Shown here piece after piece: positions 45,546-56,269 of a stretch of 64,000 nucleotides of DNA. The first letter of the stretch is position 1, and each line of letters opens with the position of its first letter. The DNA comes from Takakia lepidozioides (lineage: Eukaryota > Streptophyta > Takakiopsida > Takakiales > Takakiaceae), in assembly GCA_030704615.1 (NCBI GenBank), contig CM060734.1, positions 62,016,042 through 62,080,041 on the forward strand, read 5' to 3'. A program made the position numbers and the translations under genes. Below the pieces are notes generated by a model. The model had not been told where the DNA came from. It made no database searches and saw nothing but the letters and a program-made list of their open reading frames with translations.

Positions 45546-45863
45546 CCTTTGCCCCTCTAATCAAGGTCATTGCAAATCATATTCACTTTCATCTTCAAGC
45601 TCTGGAGAAGATCCACCACCCACACCAGAAATATAACAGCACTCTAATTTCCTTCCACTATCACCAGAGACAGTCAAAATCCCCCCTTCACTAACTACCT
45701 GTAGACCCCGCTACTGTTTCATGTGGATCTATGGTACAGAAATGCGCCCCTCAACAATACATCATGGCCATTATTCTCAGGAAATGGTGGATGAATTGAG
45801 TAGCTACACAGATCAAAGAATGAAGCAAGGCATCTGCACCATTCCAACAAACAAGACAACGTT

Positions 45864-45959
45864 TCACCAGTAATCCCTACAAGAACAAACCCCATCTTCA
45901 AAGTGGTGAAAGCGGTTAGTGTCCCATACAACAATTGCTCGGCCAACAATCTTTGAGAC
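45864..45959 (-). pseudogene. DYW C-terminal tail, remnant 6
   Basis: The minus strand encodes [20 protein letters not shown] then [11 protein letters not shown]-stop, an intact end of a DYW domain with nothing upstream. It lies ahead of, not behind, the E domain at 44843-45394 on the same strand, so the locus is rearranged. Confidence 0.8.
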
Positions 45960-45966
45960 CAAATGT

Positions 45967-46888
45967 ACTGAGAGGCTTTATACACAGGATTGAAAACTTT
46001 CTTGCTCTCATGAGTCTTCAAAATGGTAGATACGTTCGGCGCTTATGGCCCCTCTCTAGTCCCTGATGGTGATTTGTAGGCCTACCCTCCACAAAAGGAT
46101 ATGCAAGACAATCGCAGAAAATCATCTTTCCAAAGAAAGGCAGGGCATGACTGCTGAGCCATGGGAGGATGCTGTTTTGAGTGTCTCATCAAACTTCCAA
46201 TGTAGGAATAAGATAATGTAATCGTCCAATGGGTGGGAGAACCCATGGCCAGCAGATGCATGCATTGAGTGGGAATGATCTTGGAATAAACAAGAGTATG
46301 CAATTCTCGTAATACCCATTGTAGGCAGGTCATGTTTGTCCCATATGGCCGCTGCAAGAAGTCTTTGATCAATGTGCACGCCCCACTGCACAAGCAATCC
46401 ACCACATCATAAATTGAGCTTGCACCCACAAGAGAGCAGGCTCTTGCTTTTCACAAGCAGTCCCTGTGAGAGACAACTGGGTCTGCAGGTCTTTCAACTT
46501 ACATTTAACATGCAAGTCCTTCGACAACCATGTTGCAAAACTGAAGTGTTAGCTTGTAATAATTGATGTGCACACTTAATTTGGTCCACAACATGCCCTT
46601 AGATATGAGCATCCTGGGTGGGACAGGCCACCTATGTCTACCTATTAGCCCCCCAATAGACAAAAGTGGAAAGTGTCAGTCCTCACCTCATGAAATGTTT
46701 TCTACCTCAGTGATGCCAAACATTGAAGTTTGTCAACCAACCCACCATTTTCAGTCATAAGAAACTACATACGGTGCACTAAAACTTTCTCATTACACGA
46801 GAAACGGGACAGTGGAATTAATAATATCACATCGTAAAATGTAAACTAGATTTTACTATTTTTCAAGGAAGTATCGATCTCATCGGCA
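45967..46888. other. Unassigned, no recognised gene
   Basis: Overlapping minus-strand frames near 46082-46429 lack any known motif. Confidence 0.3.
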
Positions 46889-47165
46889 AACCATCAACCT
46901 GGGAATAAGTGTCGACACTGTTGATACAGGCACCTGTCTGCGTGTTCCAAAATTTAATACAGCGATCAGCAGTACCCCCTCCAGACGCGAGTAAGTTGGC
47001 CTAGAAGGGGCACCAGGCAAAGTGACAGCTGCATCCCAAATGTGGAGCAAGTTGTCATTGCCTCCACTTGCTAGCTGTTGGCCTGACGGTGACCACTTGA
47101 GGCCACACACCTCCTGATTGTGTATCACTTCTTGTTGATTCATTACCCCAAACTTTCTCTGCCTC
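46889..47165 (-). pseudogene. CDC20/CDH1-type WD40 fragment
   Basis: The minus strand reads [20 protein letters not shown] then [10 protein letters not shown], jumps, and resumes with WCPF[16 protein letters not shown] and [19 protein letters not shown]. These are two adjacent WD repeats of the anaphase-promoting-complex activators, with the linking blade segment deleted and CAG changed to TAG in WCPFQ. Donor-like GT follows SVDTYSQ. It is a dead genomic fragment. Confidence 0.8.
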
Positions 47166-47419
47166 ACAGAAGCTATTCAATGCTTGGAAAAGAGCCCAAA
47201 AGAAAACAACCTTACCATCATGATTGATGATGTGGCTGTCACGACCAAAACACGTTCACAAGCCTAAGCAAGCAAAATGATGTGATCTGTGGAGCCTTTG
47301 CACGAAATCCGAAGCTGATCGAATGAGGGAAATGCCACGGTTTGCATTGAGCAGCGAGACTGTTGAGAGCTTGCAAGGTGCACGATGGCGGAAAACGCAG
47401 AGCTCCTGCAGTTCAAGAA

Positions 47420-48600
47420 CTTCAAGAACCGGGCAGTCCGGGCAATTCCAAAACAACTTGGCGCTTTGGGGTTTTTTGCACGGGCAATCAGGGCAGACTC
47501 GACAGAATTTGACGACGAAACGTGGCAACGATGACATGGGGACGAAAACGTGGCACTTTGGCACCCTATTCCTGCTCTACGCTAAACTAGCTTCCGACCT
47601 TCGGTCATCGCTAGAATAAGCAAGCGGCTCCGCCACAAGAGGCTCTAGCCTTGCTCTCTCCTTCGGTGATTCTCGGGTTGTTGTTATACTTTTTCCACGA
47701 GAATCATGTGATACCCTCCATAGACTAGGCATGGATAAGCCTAGTTCTCCCCATAGGCAAGACCTCTATCTCTTGCGGGTCCCATCAACCTTCCATAGAC
47801 TAGGCTTAATGGATAAGCCTAGTTCTCCACCTAGGCAAGATGTTGGTATCCCGATTCCCTAATGCCTCTATCCTTACGGGATAAAGCCAACAATAGACGA
47901 ACCTTAAGTGGACAATTTTAATTAATTCGCATGGATAGAGTTCGGAGCAGCGCAACATAGAAACAATTTTCATGGATTAGCAAATCGAAAAGAAGTATAA
48001 CCCAATTTTCTCGTTGAATGTGATGATATGAAATCGATATGATTTTCAAAGTCTTCGACTCGTAGGCACCTGTTTGTGACACATAGCCCCCCCCCCAAAA
48101 GCAAACAGAAATAATCTTATTATGGTTACTTTGTTATCCAATTCTAATGTCAATCGGTCGTTAAGTTAAGTAGACATAAGCATAGCCTTCTATCAAAATT
48201 GTTAGACCTTAAATGGAGGAAGACAATAGGAATAAAGTAAGAACTTAATGGACGCGTGTGGTCTAACGGTACTTTCGCCGGATTCCAGTAGCATGAGCTC
48301 CTCCGGCGGGGACCCTGTCAAATCCTCCCCACCCCCTCTTACTTCGGTTTCACTATTAAATTCTAGCAACGACCAAAGGTCGGAAGCTAGTTTAGCGTAG
48401 AGCAGGAATAGGGTGCCTTAGTGCCACGTTTTCGTCGACACGTCATCGTCGCCACGTTTCGTAGCCACGTTTCGTCGCCACATTTCGTCATCAAATTCTG
48501 TCGAGTCTGCCCGAACTGCCCGCCTGAGAAACGCGAATAGAACTCGTCACGCCAATTTTTCGAAATTGCCCAACTTACCCGTGTCTTGATCTTGTTGAAC
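47420..48600. mobile_element. Foldback element with about 200-bp terminal inverted arms
   Basis: The left arm (about 47420-47620) and the right arm (about 48365-48600) are inverted copies, sharing for example GGCACCCTATTCCTGCTCTA and CGCTAAACTAGCTTCCGACC. Both arms contain reiterated CGACGAAACGTGG-like words. The roughly 740-bp centre has no long frame. It carries two copies of a CCATAGACTAGGC unit and a GC-rich hairpin near 48270. It looks like a non-autonomous foldback or Mutator-like element. Confidence 0.75.
47718..47838. repeat. Two-copy hairpin repeat within the foldback element
   Basis: Units at 47718-47762 and 47793-47838 share CCATAGACTAGGC, ATGGATAAGCCTAGTTCTCC and TAGGCAAG. In the second unit ACTAGGCTTA (47799-47808) pairs perfectly with TAAGCCTAGT (47814-47823) across a 5-nt loop. 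Confidence 0.85.
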
Positions 48601-48689
48601 CGTAGGAGGAGTTTCACAGACCGATCGCGATTCGCAGATGGAGACGTTGGAGACGTTCACAGATTGTGAGTACACAGCAACAGCTCTTG

Positions 48690-49260
48690 CACATGGTGGG
48701 ACAACCTCAATCGCAAGGTGTCGCTTTTCTGAATGTGTGATGTGAAGAAGTTTGTCCATCCTGCAAATGTGGGCTCTTAGTACCAGGATTTGGTATTGTT
48801 CCTAATGTTTACAAGGTTCTTGGGAGATTCAGCTTGGTCTTAGCAGGCCTTTTTTCAATCTCTGCCTGCTCAGCTGCACCTTGGTGGTTCTCACCGGCCA
48901 ACCTGACATTACCCGTCTACAGACACAAGCAGCACACACAAGAGGTTTTTTTGGGGTGATTGTCGGCCAAATCCTGCATGGATGATGACACAAGGTCATG
49001 GACAATATGGTGAGGGCACCTTCTTCTTCGACCTATTTCAGCCTGTTTTGCCCTTGCATCAGACTCGGCCCTAAATTTTCATACAAGTTAGCTCGTTGGT
49101 AGATCTATGGTGGTTTTGGAGTGATTTGGACATGTTACTGCCAATGTGGCAACAGGAAAGTATCGAAAAACATATAACGAGAAGAAGCTCTGGAATGAAT
49201 ACGTTTCCGATCCCAGTCAATGGTGGAACAATCGAGGCAAAAAGGTGAATGCCTGTTGGA
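48690..49260 (+). pseudogene. OSB-like PDF-motif fragment, inverted copy
   Basis: The plus strand carries TWWDNLNRK at 48690-48720, a diverged second exon around 48900-49080, and WNEYVSDPSQWWNNRGKK at about 49190-49243 followed by GTGAATGCC. The segment is the reverse-complement relative of 59205-59830, including its non-coding parts. OSB proteins are plant organellar single-stranded-DNA-binding proteins whose C-terminus carries PDF motifs. The frames here are interrupted. Confidence 0.65.
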
Positions 49261-49272
49261 AGCAGACGCAAG

Positions 49273-49578
49273 TCAGTAGGCACTAGTGCGATAAGTAGGG
49301 TCCGTCCTCAACACGTCTTTCAGCGTCCCGCCAAACTGCGCCAACAACCCTTCCCAAAAGGCTGCCGGCATAGGAGACATCTGTTGGTCGGTCGGAGCTC
49401 TCACGGATTCCTCGGGCTCCGACTCCTCGGATTCCTCCCGCTCTTGAGTGGCCTCGTTTTCGGAAACGTGCATCGCTCCCTCAAACGGCCGCCTCGGTGA
49501 CACGTCGCCCCCATCGGGCTCACCAGGATCATCATCTTTTGGGTCGTTCCGCTTTCGCTTCGGCTTGCCCGACCCCAT
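49273..49578 (-). mobile_element. 5' end of a Ty3/gypsy-like gag, truncated
   Basis: The ATG at 49578 opens an acidic, Pro/Glu-rich frame (MGSGKPKRKRNDPKDDD ... WEGLLAQFGGTLKDVL). It follows, on the minus strand, a primer-binding-site-like sequence at 49631-49620. The frame ends after 101 codons at the junction with the OSB fragment, so the element is cut off. Confidence 0.5.
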
Positions 49579-49619
49579 GATGAGGCCAATCCCAAGGACG
49601 ATCACGTACTGAACTCTAA

Positions 49620-50220
49620 GCTCCGATACCAAGTGTCGCGCACCTCACTCCGGTAAGCTCCCCTTCAAGTCATAGATACTCGCTTTGATGCGCGCGCCTG
49701 ACTCCCAACCTGGCCGTCGGGCCAACTTGGAGCTTCGGCTGCTCACCGAGACATAACGGTCCCCCTTCGCTTCCCACTAAACCCTCCACCTATTTGGGCC
49801 TAGTGGAATTCCCTTTGGTAGATGGCAGTCCGGAACAGCTCCCCACTCTTTGGTCGCTTTCCGGCTCGCACGCTTACTCACTAGTTTTTGGTCCCCAACG
49901 GGCTTGCACCGTTCTCAGGGTTACTACTCCCTATATATATTTCTGTAGCTGTCCGCGGGGGTTTCACAACCAGCCATGCCATTTTATGGCGAACCACCAC
50001 GAAAACCCTCGACTCCCGGTGATGAGTCGCGGTGAGTCTTGGCCCACTCACCACGACCCCTATGGACCGTGATGAGTCCCAAGACTCCCCACGTCTCCCA
50101 CCACGAGGTCTCCGCCCCCATGGTGAGTCCTATGCCACCCCCACTAAGTCTCGCTAAGCTACCACCACCCCTTGTGGAGCCACCCCCACCGCAACCCGGT
50201 GTGCGGGGCTCCACCTAGTG
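49620..50220 (-). mobile_element. Probable LTR with TATA box and primer-binding site
   Basis: On the minus strand, TGGTATCGGAGC (49631-49620) fits the initiator-Met tRNA primer-binding consensus TGGTATCAGAGC with one change. It directly follows a GTGAGGTGCGCGACAC-type LTR end. About 300 bases upstream, AAATATATATAGGGAG (about 49945-49930) is a good TATA box. The outer border of the LTR is uncertain. Confidence 0.55.
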
Positions 50221-50337
50221 AGCGCCTCCGCCTCCTTGAGTGCCTTGGGCACTCACGGGTGCTTCAGCCCCCCATACCTATCGCTGCCGCTGCCCCCACC
50301 ACAGGGGCAGCCCCTCATGTGTCCCGACCTCCTGCCC

Positions 50338-51895
50338 TTAAGGCAAAGGGCCGCGACATCCCATATCTCCTCCCTCAGGAGCAGGAGGTGGACCATCCCG
50401 TCTGGGAGTCGGTACCACCTGAGCTGTAGCCATTGCAGCGAGCCTCTGCTCTAGCTGCTGAGGCCGGTTGGCCATGTCTTGGTCAACACCCTGACCTCCG
50501 CGTCCTTGGCCATGTTGAGCTTGCCCTTGGCCTGCACCTCGTGCCCGACCACCTCGTCCTCTCTGGGCTGGTCCACCTCGCCCCCGGCCACCATTGTTCC
50601 CTTGGAACTGGCCTGGGCGCAACTCAGGGTGCAAGTCATAACACTGGGCATCTCCATGCCCATACTTGCCACAATGCCCACACTGCAACTGTGCAGGCTG
50701 TGCTTGTGCCGGCCTTCTGCCACTCTCTGGGCAATCTCTCTTGATATGGGGTCCTCCACATGTCCAACATATCACCCCTGGTTGTTGTTGGCCTGCAAAA
50801 GATGCCACGGGCCTCTGCACATGAGGTCCCCTGTAAGCTCCATGGAACTTGGGTTGGGCAACCTTGCCCCCCTGACCACGCTGTTGGGCAGTCCCTTGTA
50901 CCTGTTGGCTAGCAGCTGCACCTCGTGCAGGCATGTCCTTGCCAAATCCAATGGTAACAACTCGCTCCTCCACCATGTTGAGCTCAATCCGCTCAGCCAG
51001 CAGAAACACATCCGCTAATGTGGGTTGGGCCGCTTGTAACAGGGTTGCATCCCGCACCCTTCTCTTGAGCTCTTTGTCCAAAATTCCATACCAGAACTGG
51101 ACTGCCTGAGCTTCAGTAACCCCTTGGGTCACACTTATCAAGCGCCTCATACGAGTGTAGGCCTCTCGCAAGCTCTCACTGGATTTGCGCTGGAAGTCTT
51201 GCAAACTTCGCAGCTTCTCTGTCCGTACACCTTGGTAGTTCCTCCGCAACTCCTGGAAGAACTCCACCACCGGGTTGAATCTAGGCACATGTGTTGTAAT
51301 TGTGGCAGGAGGAGTAGTAGCACATTTTTGAACTGGTACCACCTGCAGAAGTGCCGGCACTACTTGTTCCACTACTAGTGCTTGTAGTTGGAGATATTTG
51401 TGTAACTGCTGGTGTCACCGCTGCCCTTGTGCCTCTAGTGATTGAGACATAGTTAGGTGACCAATACTCTCGCCACTTCTCAATCTCCACCGCATGTCCC
51501 CGCCTAAATTCATGGTAATCATCCATGGGCGGCCCCTCAAGGTGCTGGAATAGCCCCTTCCACGCCATAAAGGGCGTAAACAGTTGTGGATTGCGCATTT
51601 GCTGCAAATCACACCAACTGTCAAACTCTTGTATAAAGTCATCAAGCTTGATGGTGCCCACAGCTCCAGAGTACCTACGTGGCCCCTTGGTAGCTCCATA
51701 CATCTCCTCCATCGTGTCCCACAACAATGGCATGGAAATGACTTGCACCCTCGGCGAGAATCCTCCTGACTCCGAGTCTGAACCTTCCTCAGAAGACACT
51801 GAAGGTGAAAGTGGCCTAAACCGCACACCTTGTCTTGTGTACCCAATAGTATCGCTGGTGCTTGTACCGGCACTCCCCTCAGCAGCTGGTGGCAC
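50338..51895 (-). mobile_element. Ty3/gypsy-like gag remnant, frameshifted
   Basis: Two minus-strand frames overlap. The first, 51895-51281, has no ATG at its start. The second, 51372-50338, contains a retrotransposon gag helical segment (NPVVEFFQELRRNYQGVRTE) and two zinc-knuckle-like motifs (CWTCGGPHIKRDC and CGHCGKYGHGDAQC) before a Gly/Arg/Gln-rich tail. A frameshift separates the N-terminal part from the nucleocapsid part. No protease, reverse transcriptase or integrase follows. The copy is dead or parasitic on a complete relative. Confidence 0.75.
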
Positions 51896-52712
51896 CTCCG
51901 TGATGAAAACTCACAACCCAACCGGTTGTCAACCTGTCTCTAATCCCCACTTTCTACAAGGTAACCGGGTAAAGAACATGTTGCGGCTACTGGTTCAAGC
52001 AAGAATAATAGGTTTCTAACGTAGACCTGTACCTGCACCTACATCCACCGCAAGCACTCATATGGTCTGCTGGTCATCAACCCAGCCTCACCATAGAAGA
52101 AACACTGGTGGTCTTGCTGGTCATCACTCCAGCCTCACCACCGACAGCATACTCTAGGATTGGCCGGTGATCAAATCCGGACCAACCTCCTATGAAAACA
52201 AGCGTCCACACAAAACTAACATGGCGCACAGTCAAGCATGCAGGTGTAGAGGGGATCCAAACACAAGAAAATCAAGACAACAACTCCCCCACACCAAAAA
52301 CACTCCACAGTGTCGCTCCTGCAAGGACACCCCAGCCCAAACCCGGACTGACTCTTGCCTCCACCTACGGAAAGGTTTTGGCCTACAGAGAGGGTGAAAG
52401 ACTATGGAGAAGAGAAACTAAAGCAATTCCTAACCCCAGAATGCTCTCATCCCACCACTCTCCCTCCTGTCTCTATCCACTCGCTTGTATGGCCGTGGCA
52501 AGTATCCTTCAATATCCCTCAATCAATCTTTCAAGAGCTCTTCAACATTGTCCACCAAAGCTCCTCGAAGGGTCCTCCAAGGACCCCAAAGATCCTCCAT
52601 ACACTCCTCCAAGGACCCCAAAGATCCTCCAAATACTCCTCCAAGGGCCCTCAAATATCTTCCAAACAATCCTCCAAAGGCCCTTAAATTTCACTAAGTC
52701 CTTTCACTGTTG
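51896..52712. other. Low-G flank with CTCCAAGGACCCC minisatellite
   Basis: The part from about 52555 to 52685 consists of imperfect repeats built on CTCCAAGGACCCCAAAGATC. No gene is recognised. It is probably non-coding sequence of the gag-bearing retroelement. Confidence 0.5.
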
Positions 52713-53195
52713 ATACCTTAACAGAGGTATAGTCTGAGGTTGCTAGGGTCCCTTATGTTGATGATACCTTTACAGAGGTATAGTCTGAAAATGAGGGTTC
52801 TGTTTGGTATACTAACAGAGGTATAGTCTGAGTTGATTAAGGTCCACATATGGTGATACCTCAACAGAGGTATAGTAAAAGGGACAAGCTCCTGTTTGGT
52901 ATACTAACAGAGGTATAGTCTGAACTGATTAGGGTTCACATATGGTGATACCTCAATAGAGGTATAGTAAAATGGACAAGCTCTTGTTTGGTATACTAAC
53001 AGAGGTATAGTCTCACATTAGGGTTCACATATGGTGATACCTCAATAGAGGTATAGTAAAATGGACAAGCTCCTGTTTGGTATACTAACAGAGGTATAGT
53101 CTCACATTAGGGTTCACATATGGTGATACCTCAACAGAGGTATAGTCAAAGGGACAAGCTCCTGTTTGGTATACTAACAGAGGTATAGTCTGAGC
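52713..53195. repeat. Eleven-copy array of AACAGAGGTATAGT hairpin motifs
   Basis: The word AACAGAGGTATAGT or a one-base variant occurs 11 times. From the third copy on, two types alternate. GGTATACTAACAGAGGTATA and GATACCTCAACAGAGGTATA form a higher-order unit repeated every 88-93 bases. ATACCTC and GAGGTAT are exact complements across AACA, so each second-type copy can form a hairpin. On the minus strand the array lies upstream of the gag remnant. Confidence 0.9.
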
Positions 53196-54786
53196 ATACA
53201 CTACAAGGGTTTGTAATGAAGAGCTAGAATGCAAGTCCTTGACTTCTATGCTTCTACTCAAGCAAAAATATGGTCTCTAGGTGGTCATAAGAGGCATCTT
53301 CTTGCTCTCTTCCACCCCAATGTGCAACCGAGAGTGGTCCAACTCAACTTGCAAGTCATATTCCACCAAATCAATCCCCCTTCTAGTCCTTGGGATTTGA
53401 TTGCAAACTACCATATCTCCATTGCCGAGCAATCATGCATTTGTCTCCTTATCACTTGACAATTGCTCCAAATCAACACAAATTATCTCAATGTGTAGGA
53501 GCAATGCTTGTCACTTACAATAATGCTCCCAAGCAATCCGCCTTGGATCCCACTCTCACGCCATATGCCTCATTTGGGGTCTTGCACCAATCCATCATCC
53601 ATGTGCTCCCCGTGGTCATTTGAATGCATGTTTCATGACCTCTTGGCCTATGTGTTGCTCTCCTTCATCATAACATGAATCAACACCTCTCCACTTCACA
53701 CACAAATGGATCTCAAAGGCCTTCACCTCTTGCTAGTTCAAGAGCTCCATTTCTCAAACTTGAACTTACAAACTCAAGCAAGCATGCTCCACACATGCAC
53801 CACTTGCTTGGTCAACTATCCACCACAAAACTCGCACTACCAAGAGCATGAATAGCCAAGTATTGCCTCCCCCTCTTGTCACATTACATAGTTAGGGTGA
53901 AGCTATGCATACATTGAATGATGATTTCCCTTCAAGGATTTCCCACCACATGTTCTCCAAGCCCTTCCAATGGCACCCTAAGCTTGGCTCCACACCACCA
54001 TGATTGGAAGATTTCTTCACATGCTCCCTTTCAAAACCTCTTGAGCTTCTTAGTGCTCTCCAAGTGTTTGCCTTTGTTGTCTTCAAGCCCAAGCATATAT
54101 AGCTCCTTGGCTTCTCTTCCACAACATCCACACTTTGAACTTGCTTAACCCTAGCTTGATAGTGAAATGAGCACTAACAAGCCTTTAGTCACTCTCCACA
54201 AGCCATGGCGCACACCATCGACTCCATAATGCATACAAAGGATTCTCAAACCCTAGAATCCATGCTTCCACACACACAAGACTTCCTCCTTACAATCCTT
54301 GCAAAATCTTGTGATTCAATAGCTTTCTTCTCAAGCTCTCCAACTCCTTGGTGCATGCAATACTCGAGCACCTTTCCTTGCAACCCCTTGCAAGCCTTGT
54401 GATACAAGAGTTAAATTCTCCTAGCTCTCAACCTCTTTAAAATACAAGTGCAAAACTAATCCTTACACTCCGCACTCACAAGCATAAGGTGATCTTCTTG
54501 TAGTGATAAGAGATGAGAAATGAGAGAAGTAGAAGACAATGAAAGCTCTCAAAGCATGAAGCAATCACATGAAGAACAAGCCCTAGTCCTTCCAAGTGAA
54601 ATCCACTCTATCACATAAACTAAGTCAAGCCAAGGGCACCTTTGCTAAAGGAATCCACCCTCCAAAGCCCTCAACACACTCCCTCTCAATACCTAGAGCT
54701 ATGGAGGTGAGAGAAGCTCATGGAGGCTCACTACAAGAAGATGAGCCTCCTCAACACTCACAAGGGGAAAACCTATCTCCATGTCT
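53196..54786. other. Retroelement-like non-coding region
   Basis: The stretch is strand-asymmetric (C- and A-rich on the plus strand) and has no coding signal. Its right end (54590-54760) is the reverse-complement relative of 61570-61740, which follows a gypsy RNase H remnant. It may be LTR or untranslated sequence. Confidence 0.5.
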
Positions 54787-54811
54787 CAAGTGAGGCTCGA
54801 CACCTCACTTG
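54787..54811. repeat. Perfect 9-bp inverted repeat at a possible LTR edge
   Basis: CAAGTGAGG and CCTCACTTG flank CTCGACA. On the minus strand the homology with the LTR-like stretch begins shortly after it, so it may mark an element border. Confidence 0.6.
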
Positions 54812-55099
54812 GCATGTGAGACCAAATGAAGTCCCAACACACAAAATATAAATATAAATATATAAAATGTCATAGTTAACTAGAAGTAGGTAATTCTAGA
54901 TAACCATGATTAAAACCATGACAGATGTAAATGAACGGTGTTTTGGGGTATGGTATTTGAGGGATGTTTGTGGGGGAGTCTTGGAACTCATCACGGTCTA
55001 TTGGTACTGGAGATGGCATCCTCTCAAATGCGCGTTGCTATACATGCCACAAATTAAAGTCAGTTTCTCAGGATGACAAACCCATATTCACTAAGAAAT

Positions 55100-55699
55100 C
55101 CTCCCATCATCTGCAAAAACTCGTTTCCTGTATGTCATCCGACAGTAAAGCACTTGCATGGTGGACCTTCTTGGACGTGAGGGACAACCGGATGAGGCAG
55201 TGGACATGATCAATGAAATGCCCATAAATCCAGGTGTTGTGGTGTGGAAGGCCTTGCTTGGTGCTTGCAGAATCCATGGCAATGTGGAGATTGCTGAACG
55301 TGCAACAACATCTATCCTCATATGGGCTGAACATGATGCCGCGACTTATATGTTGCTCGAGCAAACATCTATGCTGCAGCTGGCAAGTGGGATGATATTA
55401 CAAAGGTGAGAAGAATGATGAAGGTCAAAGTGGTTAGAAACGAGCTAGGTCGCTGCTACATTGAGGTTGGCAATAGGGTGGACACTTTCATTATAGATGA
55501 CAAGTTGCATCCCAGAATTAAGGAAATCCATGCTAAGTTAAGAAGATTGACTGGGAAGATGAAGGAGGCGGGGTATGTGCTTGACAGGCGCTTTGTATTG
55601 CATGATGTGGGGGAGGAGGAAAAGACATTTTCTCTTTGCCACCACAGTGAGAAGCTAGCCATTGGTTTTGGCATATCTACCTTTGTATGTGAAATGTAG
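55100..55699 (+). pseudogene. PPR-E/DYW remnant 7
   Basis: The plus strand reads MVDLLGREGQPDEAVDMINE, MPINPGVVVWKALLGACRIH and GNVEIAERATTSILIW. It then shifts frame at the E domain, continues as GRCYIEVGNRVDTFIIDDKL, TGKMKEAGYVLDRRFVLHDV and [12 protein letters not shown], and ends in unrelated residues. The DYW domain is cut before its CxxCH motif. Confidence 0.8.
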
Positions 55700-56269
55700 T
55701 GGGTACAAAACCCAAATTTCACCGGTTGCATGGCCAAAATGCAATGGGGGATTGAATTTCTAAGTGAATTGGAATTTGCAACGGTCAATCTATAGCATGG
55801 AAGCATTGAAAGCTACTGGAAAAAAAACCTGATGCAAATGTAAAAAATTCCACCTAGGATGGAGTATTTAGTGAGATTCCAACTCAAGCTAAATTTCCAA
55901 AAAGAAGCTGCACTGGCCTTTCAGGGCCCGCCACGTGTGCTGGTCAAGCCATCCCTACCACGACCCCTGCATACGGATTTTTGTATTTACTCAATGGGGC
56001 CAATATTAAATGCGTTGGATTCCTCTATTCAAGGGCTACAGTTTTTATTTAGGGCCATACCTCATCCGAAGTCATCCACAGCAGCTGTGGGACTTACAAA
56101 AAAGGACGTGCCAAGGATGCAACCAGAAACTAGATCATTTAGGGGTTAACGAATTATTGAAGTTATATTTTTAGAAAAAATACTTATTCAAACAGATACC
56201 AAAACACACCCCTTGCAGGGAAGGAGAGTTTGCCTTAGTGCATCTGCTACTCTCTGTAATCTAATAGGC
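55700..56269. other. Unassigned spacer
   Basis: No recognised coding or repeat content. Confidence 0.3.

Noticed and set aside
48250-48325. tRNA gene
   Set aside because: Only the A box is convincing. No acceptor stem or proper anticodon arm can be drawn.
50479-51018. 179-codon plus-strand ORF
   Set aside because: It is the antisense shadow of the gag remnant.
52192-52713. 173-codon ORF
   Set aside because: The frame stays open because of the CTCCAAGGACCCC minisatellite and lacks any motif.
52713-53195. CRISPR-like array
   Set aside because: Repeat units alternate in type, the spacers are themselves repeated, and the genome is a plant, so it is a tandem satellite.
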